A program made the position numbers and the translations under genes. The notes under the pieces are model-generated. The model was given only the letters and a program-made list of their open reading frames with translations, did not search any database and was not told where the DNA came from. This document shows positions 38,222-43,066 of a DNA stretch of 43,066 nt, in pieces (the first letter of the stretch is position 1; every line of letters begins with the position of its first letter). The DNA is from Phocaeicola plebeius (GTDB lineage Bacteria; Bacteroidota; Bacteroidia; Bacteroidales; Bacteroidaceae). The DNA lies in contig NZ_QSQT01000028.1 of the NCBI RefSeq assembly GCF_003437535.1, positions 1 to 43,066 on the forward strand, given 5' to 3'.

Positions 38222-38872
38222 TTAGAACCAAGAGTCATCTACCTCTGCTTCACTGTTGGCAGACGAATTCATATCGATAGTAATTTGTGTAGAATCCATG
38301 GCAAGAGAGTCACGAATCGCCGTGTTGCCTACACAGAGGGTCAGCATGGCTTCATGGGGAACTTTATCTCCGCTAACCAGACTTCTTCCACGGTATTTGA
38401 TGCCGTAAATCCAGTCCTGCTCTCCCGAAACGTATTCTGGTTCCGTCAGTTTGAAGCCCATCGCCTTTAATTTGGCTTCCGCCTGGCGCAAAGAACTGTT
38501 GTCTATCAAGTCCGGCAATTTTACCAAAGGAACCTTAGAAGTGGTGACGGTCAGATAAATCGTTCTTCCCTCTTTCACGCGTGCTCCCCCTGCTGGATTT
38601 TGGTCTAATACCATGCCGTCGGGCACACCTTTCACATAGCTGGAGTCGATAACCAGCCCTTTCAGCTTCTGGTTACTGAGAGCCTGCTGAGCTTCGTTCA
38701 ATGTTTTGTTCTTCACATTCGGCACCATGTAAGCTTCTCCATGGTGTGTATAGCTGTCCAGCCAGAGCAAGGTACCCCAGCATACACCAATTATTACGAC
38801 AATCATGGCTATGAGATTCAGCCAGAAAAAGCGGTTCTTTTTAAATGAAAAGAATTCTTTTAAAGTTATCAT
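38222..38872 (-). CDS. Membrane-anchored PASTA-domain protein
   Basis: The 216-residue protein has a short cytoplasmic N-terminus, one transmembrane segment (about 17-38), and two extracytoplasmic PASTA domains at about 46-111 and 114-183 (VPNVKNKTLNEAQQAL; LPDLIDNSSLRQAEAKL). PASTA domains bind peptidoglycan or muropeptides. There is no kinase or transpeptidase domain attached, so it may be a wall-sensing or scaffolding protein. It heads the run with rluD and ddl, which suits a cell-wall role. Confidence 0.92.
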   Translation of the reverse strand: MITLKEFFSFKKNRFFWLNLIAMIVVIIGVCWGTLLWLDSYTHHGEAYMVPNVKNKTLNEAQQALSNQKLKGLVIDSSYVKGVPDGMVLDQNPAGGARVKEGRTIYLTVTTSKVPLVKLPDLIDNSSLRQAEAKLKAMGFKLTEPEYVSGEQDWIYGIKYRGRSLVSGDKVPHEAMLTLCVGNTAIRDSLAMDSTQITIDMNSSANSEAEVDDSWF

Positions 38873-38896
38873 GTTGTGTCAAGTATATAATCGGAG

Positions 38897-38904
38897 CAAA
38901 GATA
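38897..38904 (-). promoter_or_regulatory. Candidate -7 element for the PASTA-rhodanese run
   Basis: TATCTTTG on the minus strand matches TAnnTTTG, 24 nt upstream of the PASTA gene start. No clear -33 element is seen. Confidence 0.35.
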
Positions 38905-39130
38905 CAATATTTTGTTGGAATACTGGGGAGTTACGGGTGAAACCTATGTCTTTTTAACATGGTTATCTGTAGCTTTAGAAAATAAATGTTTTTGTGAGTG
39001 CTTTGTTCAGATAAAAAACTAAGAATAAAATTTTTGCTTAAAAAAGATTTTTCTTTCTTTGTATCTGAAAAGGTAGGGAATTCTTATAATTTGTACTGAC
39101 TAGGATAAAATATGTAATCAAAATAAGATC

Positions 39131-39709
39131 GTGGAGCAAAAGGAGATAAATATTGACAAATTAGTAGCGGGTGATGAACGTGCTTTCATCGCGTTTATTG
39201 AATATCATTCTTCTGCTTTATATCATTATGCTTTTAATATTCTTCATCAAAAGGAGTGTGCAGAGGAAGTGGTAAGTGATGTTTTTCTAGAAGTATGGAA
39301 ACATCGGAAAAAATTAGGAAAAATAGAGAATATAAAAGGGTGGCTATATCGTATTTTATATAACAAATCAATATCATTTCTTCGTAAAGATAGCGTTGAA
39401 TATACCAATCTGTCTTTTGATGAGGTTGAAGACTTTACTTTTGAGTTAGTCCCATCTCAAGAAGAAAAGTTAATAGGGGAAGAAAAATTGTCTATTTTAA
39501 ATGCGGCTATCGCTTCTTTACCATCTAAAAGTCGTCATGTGTTATATTTGGTAAAGATAGAACGTCTTTCATATGCAGAGGTCGCAGATTTATTGCATAT
39601 TTCAGTGAAAACTGTGAGTAATCATTTGACGTATGCAATGAAAAAATTGATGGAAACCTTAAAAGATGAAGTGGTATTGTGGCTTTTTCTACTTCCGTAT
39701 TTTCAATAA
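39131..39709 (+). CDS. ECF-type RNA polymerase sigma factor, no adjacent anti-sigma
   Basis: The 192-residue sigma-70-family protein has region 2 at about 22-88 (FNILHQKECAEEVVSDVFLEVWK) and region 4 at about 125-178 (LPSKSRHVLYLVKIERLSYAEVADLLHISVKTVSNHL). This pattern is that of the Bacteroidetes ECF sigma factors usually paired with a FecR-like anti-sigma and a SusC with an STN domain. Neither partner is here. The start is GTG at 39131, where the frame matches the usual N-terminus. A hydrophobic tail (VVLWLFLLPYFQ) ends the protein. Codons are very AT-rich. It is convergent with the GH3 gene. Confidence 0.9.
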   Translation: MEQKEINIDKLVAGDERAFIAFIEYHSSALYHYAFNILHQKECAEEVVSDVFLEVWKHRKKLGKIENIKGWLYRILYNKSISFLRKDSVEYTNLSFDEVEDFTFELVPSQEEKLIGEEKLSILNAAIASLPSKSRHVLYLVKIERLSYAEVADLLHISVKTVSNHLTYAMKKLMETLKDEVVLWLFLLPYFQ

Positions 39710-39723
39710 GGAGTGTGCAAAAA

Positions 39724-39744
39724 AGCCTGGCCAGAGGCCAGGCT
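39724..39744 (-). terminator. Intrinsic terminator of the GH3 gene
   Basis: A perfect 9-bp GC-rich stem (39724-39732 with 39736-39744) with a 3-nt loop is followed on the minus strand by TTTTTT. It also lies 14 nt past the ECF sigma stop. Confidence 0.85.
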
Positions 39745-39767
39745 AAATGATTAATTAGTATGCATAT

Positions 39768-42230
39768 TTATAAATTGATAATTCCTTTTAGAGGTAGTTC
39801 AGAGGAAGATGGGCCTACTAAAATCTCAAAATCTCCTTTTTCTATGACAAAATTCTTTTTATCAGTATCATAAAAACTAAAAGCGTCTTCATTAAGTAGA
39901 ATTGTTATACGTTTCGTTTCGCCTTTTTTTAAGAACACTTTTTCGTAACCTTTTAGTTCTTTTAGGGGACGAGGAACAGAAGCTTTACAGTCTTTTACAT
40001 AAATCTGTGCAACTTCTGCTGCATTCATTTTTCCCGTGTTTTTAAGTTCAAAACTCACTTCTACTTGGTTCTTTTGTTTTTTTCTAAGTTGCAAATTTTC
40101 ATACGTGAATTGACTGTATGATAATCCGAAACCAAATGGATAAAGTGGCTGTTTTCCTGTACGGTCGTAACCTCTGTAGCCTACAAATATGCCTTCAGCG
40201 TATTGAACTCTCTTGTGCGGAACATTACGCTTGTCATAGTAGTTGTTGAATGTAGGATTGTCTTCCCATTTTTCTTCTATAGAAATAGGTAATTTCCCAC
40301 TTGGAGATATTTTGCCTGTTAGTATTTCTGCTATTGCTTTTCCACCTTCCTGTCCCGGATACCATGCCATAAGAATAGCTTTGACTTTATTTCTCCAGTT
40401 GCGGAAATCTATGCCTCCTCCTGAATTTATTACTGTTATTACATTATTATGTACTTTTGTTACTTCATCAATGAGGAACTCCTGACCGTATGGCAAAGCA
40501 AATGGTCTGTCAAATCCTTCAGATTCTATATTGCTGTCAAATCCTAAGCACATAACTACGTTGTCTGCTTTTTTCAATTCATAATTCAGCAGTTTTTTAT
40601 CCAACATACCTGCCTGAAATTTGATAGTAGCTTCACCTACATTCTCAAAATAATCTATCTGCAACTGGTAAAGACTGTCTTTTTCCACTTGCATGAAGGC
40701 GTTTCTTGAGCTTAAGGCATGATTTCCCCAGTCTCCTGTAATTGTTTTCCCATTGACTAATATTCTGTATCCGTCATCTCCTGAAATCTGGAAGCGTATA
40801 GTTCCGCTTTGTTCAGCCTTATAGATACCTTTCCATTGAGCAGAGAAATGGTCATCCTGAATGTCTGGATATGGAGAACCGTATTTCCAAGCATAGTTTA
40901 TTCTTGTGGTAGTTTCCTGATGGCATGGTTTACCTGATAACTTTTTGTCTTTAAAATAATATCCTGTAAATCCTTGTGTTTTCAGGCTGTTGTCAGTAAA
41001 AATATTTTTCGAAATATCTTTATACAGTAAACTGTCTGATAAAAGAGTTATTTTCTTATCACCTTTTATTTGTGTCAAACCTTCGTAAACTGATACAGTT
41101 GAATAAGGAGTTACAAATCCACTTCCTCCTCCTGTAGGAATCATGTCTGCATTTGGACCGATAATAAGTGTATGTCCTTTTTTGAGCGGAAGTACATTAT
41201 CATCATTTTTTAGCATGACAATACCTTCTCTTGCTAAATTTAATGCAGTTGCTTTTGATTCTGCGTTATCTTTTTCTATAGATTTATCCTCTAGCGGATT
41301 GTCAAATAGACCAAATGTTATTAAGGTTTGCAGTATATGCTGTACTTTCTCGTCTATGGTCTTTTCTTTTACTATTCCATTTTCGATAACTGGAATCAGT
41401 TTTTCTTTTATCATAAACTTACCTATAGGCATTTCCAAATCAAGTCCTCCATTGGCTGCGCCTACTGTAGAATATACGGAAGTCCAATCAGACATAAGAA
41501 TACCTTTGAATCCCCATTGTTTTCTAAGTATTTCTATATTCATCCATGCATTCTCAGTTGCATGTACTCCGTTGACGGGGTTATAACTGTCCATTACGGC
41601 TCCAACACCGGCCTCTTGTACAGCTTTACGGAATGAGGGGAAATAAATTTCCTGCAATGTACGTTCGTCAACATCGGAGCTGGCGTGATGTCTGCTCCAT
41701 TCTTGATTGTTGGCTGCAAAATGTTTAACTGTAGCAATAACTCCTTTATCCTGTACTCCAAGGATATATTGCTTGGCTGTTTCACTGCTTAGATAAGGGT
41801 CTTCACCGAAATACTCAAAATTTCGTCCGCATAAAGGCGAACGGTAGATGTTTACACCTGGACCTAACAAGATACTTACACCTCTTGCCTTGGCATCTCT
41901 TCCAAGTCCGTTTCCTAATTCTCTTACCAATTCTCTGTTCCATGTAGAGGCAGACAGGATACCGGAAGGATACATTGTACTTTGAGTGTTGTTGCGTATT
42001 CCTTGAGGACCATCTGCCATTCTGATTTCAGGAATACCCAATCGGGGTATTGCTCTGATATAGAATGATCGAACTCCGGAGATGTAATCAATTTTCTCCT
42101 CTAGTGTCATTTTTTCTACTAGGCTTTTTGCCCTTAGCTCCGCTTGGGGAGTAATTCTTACTTGTGCTGTAGTTGAGTTCAGAGCACAGCACAGTAATAG
42201 CAAGCAACTTGCTTTTTGTTTAATGTTCAT
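39768..42230 (-). CDS. GH3 beta-glucosidase-type glycosidase with PA14 insert
   Basis: The 820-residue exo-glycosidase has a signal peptide (1-22), then a TIM barrel (about 30-300) with KHFAANNQE and the nucleophile Asp248 in GILMSDWTS. The alpha/beta sandwich (about 330-650) is interrupted by a PA14 domain at about 415-543 (GFTGYYFKDKKLSG). A fibronectin-III-like end (about 720-812) follows YPFGFGLSYS. PA14 insertions shape the active site in GH3 enzymes acting on beta-glucosides. The exact substrate (glucoside, xyloside or other) cannot be read. Codon use is AT-rich compared with the GH2 gene. No SusC/SusD is adjacent in this window. Confidence 0.93.
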   Translation of the reverse strand: MNIKQKASCLLLLCCALNSTTAQVRITPQAELRAKSLVEKMTLEEKIDYISGVRSFYIRAIPRLGIPEIRMADGPQGIRNNTQSTMYPSGILSASTWNRELVRELGNGLGRDAKARGVSILLGPGVNIYRSPLCGRNFEYFGEDPYLSSETAKQYILGVQDKGVIATVKHFAANNQEWSRHHASSDVDERTLQEIYFPSFRKAVQEAGVGAVMDSYNPVNGVHATENAWMNIEILRKQWGFKGILMSDWTSVYSTVGAANGGLDLEMPIGKFMIKEKLIPVIENGIVKEKTIDEKVQHILQTLITFGLFDNPLEDKSIEKDNAESKATALNLAREGIVMLKNDDNVLPLKKGHTLIIGPNADMIPTGGGSGFVTPYSTVSVYEGLTQIKGDKKITLLSDSLLYKDISKNIFTDNSLKTQGFTGYYFKDKKLSGKPCHQETTTRINYAWKYGSPYPDIQDDHFSAQWKGIYKAEQSGTIRFQISGDDGYRILVNGKTITGDWGNHALSSRNAFMQVEKDSLYQLQIDYFENVGEATIKFQAGMLDKKLLNYELKKADNVVMCLGFDSNIESEGFDRPFALPYGQEFLIDEVTKVHNNVITVINSGGGIDFRNWRNKVKAILMAWYPGQEGGKAIAEILTGKISPSGKLPISIEEKWEDNPTFNNYYDKRNVPHKRVQYAEGIFVGYRGYDRTGKQPLYPFGFGLSYSQFTYENLQLRKKQKNQVEVSFELKNTGKMNAAEVAQIYVKDCKASVPRPLKELKGYEKVFLKKGETKRITILLNEDAFSFYDTDKKNFVIEKGDFEILVGPSSSELPLKGIINL

Positions 42231-42270
42231 GTTTTAAGGTTTAAGCTATTAATAAAAAATTGTCCGATGG

Positions 42271-42278
42271 CAAAAATA
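42271..42278 (-). promoter_or_regulatory. Candidate -7 element for the GH3 gene
   Basis: TATTTTTG on the minus strand matches TAnnTTTG, 40 nt before the GH3 start. The region is very AT-rich, so a chance match is quite possible. Confidence 0.3.
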
Positions 42279-42297
42279 ATATTAAAATATGAGATGA

Positions 42298-43066
42298 CTA
42301 TATTTTTTTGTTAAAAGTGTATGAAATATTTTGTGTATCTCTACTGTTACTTCCAATCATGAAAATAAATACTCCATTTTCTACTATGAAGTTCATGTTA
42401 TTATCATAAAATCCTAAAGCTTTTTCATCTATTATAAATGTTACAGTTTTGGTCTCACTAGATTTAATGAATATTTTCTGGAATCCTTTTAATTCTTTTA
42501 CGGGACGGGTGATACTAGCAACCTTGTCTTGTATATAAAGTTATACAACTTCTTCTCCATCTATAGTCCCAGTATTAGTGATATCTATTTGTAAACTAAT
42601 AGTATTATTAGAGTTGTCTGTTATTTTAAGGTTGCTATATTTGAAATCAGTATACGACAAACCAAATCCGAATGGATAGGCAGGCTCTGTTGATGAGTCA
42701 ATATAAGAAGTACAATAATGTACACCTTCCCGTGTTGGCCTTCCTGTACTTTTATATTGGTAAAATATTGGGATTTGTCCTATATTGGTAGGAAACGTCA
42801 TTGGAAGCTTTGCAGAAGGATTATATTTTCCCAAAAGAACATTGTATATTGCATTTCCAGCTTCGCTACCTAACCACCATGTGCATAAAATAGCATTTGA
42901 ATGTTTGCGTACTTTGTTAAAAATAACAGGTCTGCCACACATCAGTAGAGTAATAACAGGCTTTCCTGTTTTTTTAACTCTTTTATAAGTTGTTGCTGTT
43001 CTTCTGGTATTTCAATGAAGTGATTTAAACTTATGTATATCAATTAAAATGTTGTCAAACAGCGTA
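42298..43066 (-). pseudogene. Decayed GH3 (BglX-like) glycosidase gene, 3' part
   Basis: The minus strand encodes the C-terminal half of a second GH3 enzyme of the BglX type: TGKPVITLLMCGRPVI, YPFGFGLSYTDFKYS and, after an in-frame stop, LYIQDKVASITRPVKELKGF. The stop TAA at 42541-42543 stands where the family has Gln (CAA), a single C-to-T change. Further upstream, the seven-base T run at 42969-42975 is one base short of keeping frame with the preceding EIPEEQQQLIKEL. A further frame break seems to lie between there and the window edge. The 5' part is outside the window. Its family subtype differs from the intact GH3 next door, so it is not a recent copy. Confidence 0.85.

Noticed and set aside
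38199..38238. Upstream start for the RluD-type gene at 38238
   Set aside because: It would overlap the PASTA gene by 17 nt and adds 13 residues not typical of the family; the Met at 38199 fits better.
39768..43066. Tandem duplication of the same GH3 gene
   Set aside because: The intact and decayed copies belong to different GH3 subtypes by their motifs around the GKP and YPFGFGLSY regions.

Overview
The window is a chromosomal segment from a gut-type Bacteroidaceae bacterium, most likely Bacteroides or Phocaeicola. The evidence is a SusC/SusD pair, the large 613-residue form of IspG, an ornithine carbamoyltransferase of the Bacteroidetes N-succinylornithine type, a NigD-like lipoprotein, many lipoprotein or Sec-type signal peptides, AT-rich leaders with TAnnTTTG promoter motifs, and few Shine-Dalgarno sequences. 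I see no tRNA, rRNA, IS element, phage gene or CRISPR array.

Layout. 1-388: an unrecognised C-terminal fragment with a duplicated 23/25-nt unit, then a strong terminator. 389-5349 (-): a housekeeping run, transcribed rpoN, PAP2-like membrane protein, gcvH, purE, ispG. 5424-7088 (-): a TGS/uridine-kinase-type fusion, divergent from a Na/Pi cotransporter with a PhoU tail (7179-8873, +). 8986-15905 (-): a compact polysaccharide utilization locus of SusC, SusD and a GH110 alpha-1,3-galactosidase. 16197-17648 (-): two FKBP-type prolyl isomerases. 17796-18744 (+): a sirtuin with no cysteines, and rubredoxin. 18816-20612 (-): a membrane-anchored MutS-like ATPase. 20825-23940 (+): a LacI regulator, an SDR oxidoreductase and mannonate dehydratase (hexuronate catabolism). 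24086-25896 (+): an MscS channel gene broken by a 2-nt frameshift. 25978-26056: a 22-nt tandem repeat. 26212-30339 (-): a GH2 beta-galactosidase and a lytic transglycosylase. 30627-31324 (-): two small overlapping genes. 31517-33802 (+): proA and the succinylornithine carbamoyltransferase gene. 33884-38872 (-): an envelope cluster, transcribed PASTA protein, RluD-type pseudouridine synthase, Ddl, acyltransferase, NigD-like lipoprotein, rhodanese lipoprotein. 39131-43066: a visibly AT-richer accessory end with an orphan ECF sigma factor (+), an intact GH3 glycosidase with a PA14 insert (-), and a decayed second GH3 gene running off the right edge.

How the genes fit together. Glycan foraging is the main accessory theme. 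SusC/SusD would import, and GH110, GH2 and GH3 would trim, galactose- and glucose-capped glycans such as those on mucin. The SDR/UxuA pair would handle fructuronate and mannonate from uronic-acid polymers. The rest is core metabolism (isoprenoid, purine, glycine cleavage, proline and arginine synthesis) and cell-envelope upkeep. I found no clearly new multi-gene system. The most unusual items are the cysteine-free sirtuin, the channel-gene frameshift, the phased 22-nt repeat beside it, the membrane-bound MutS paralogue, and the decaying GH3 gene in the AT-rich end.
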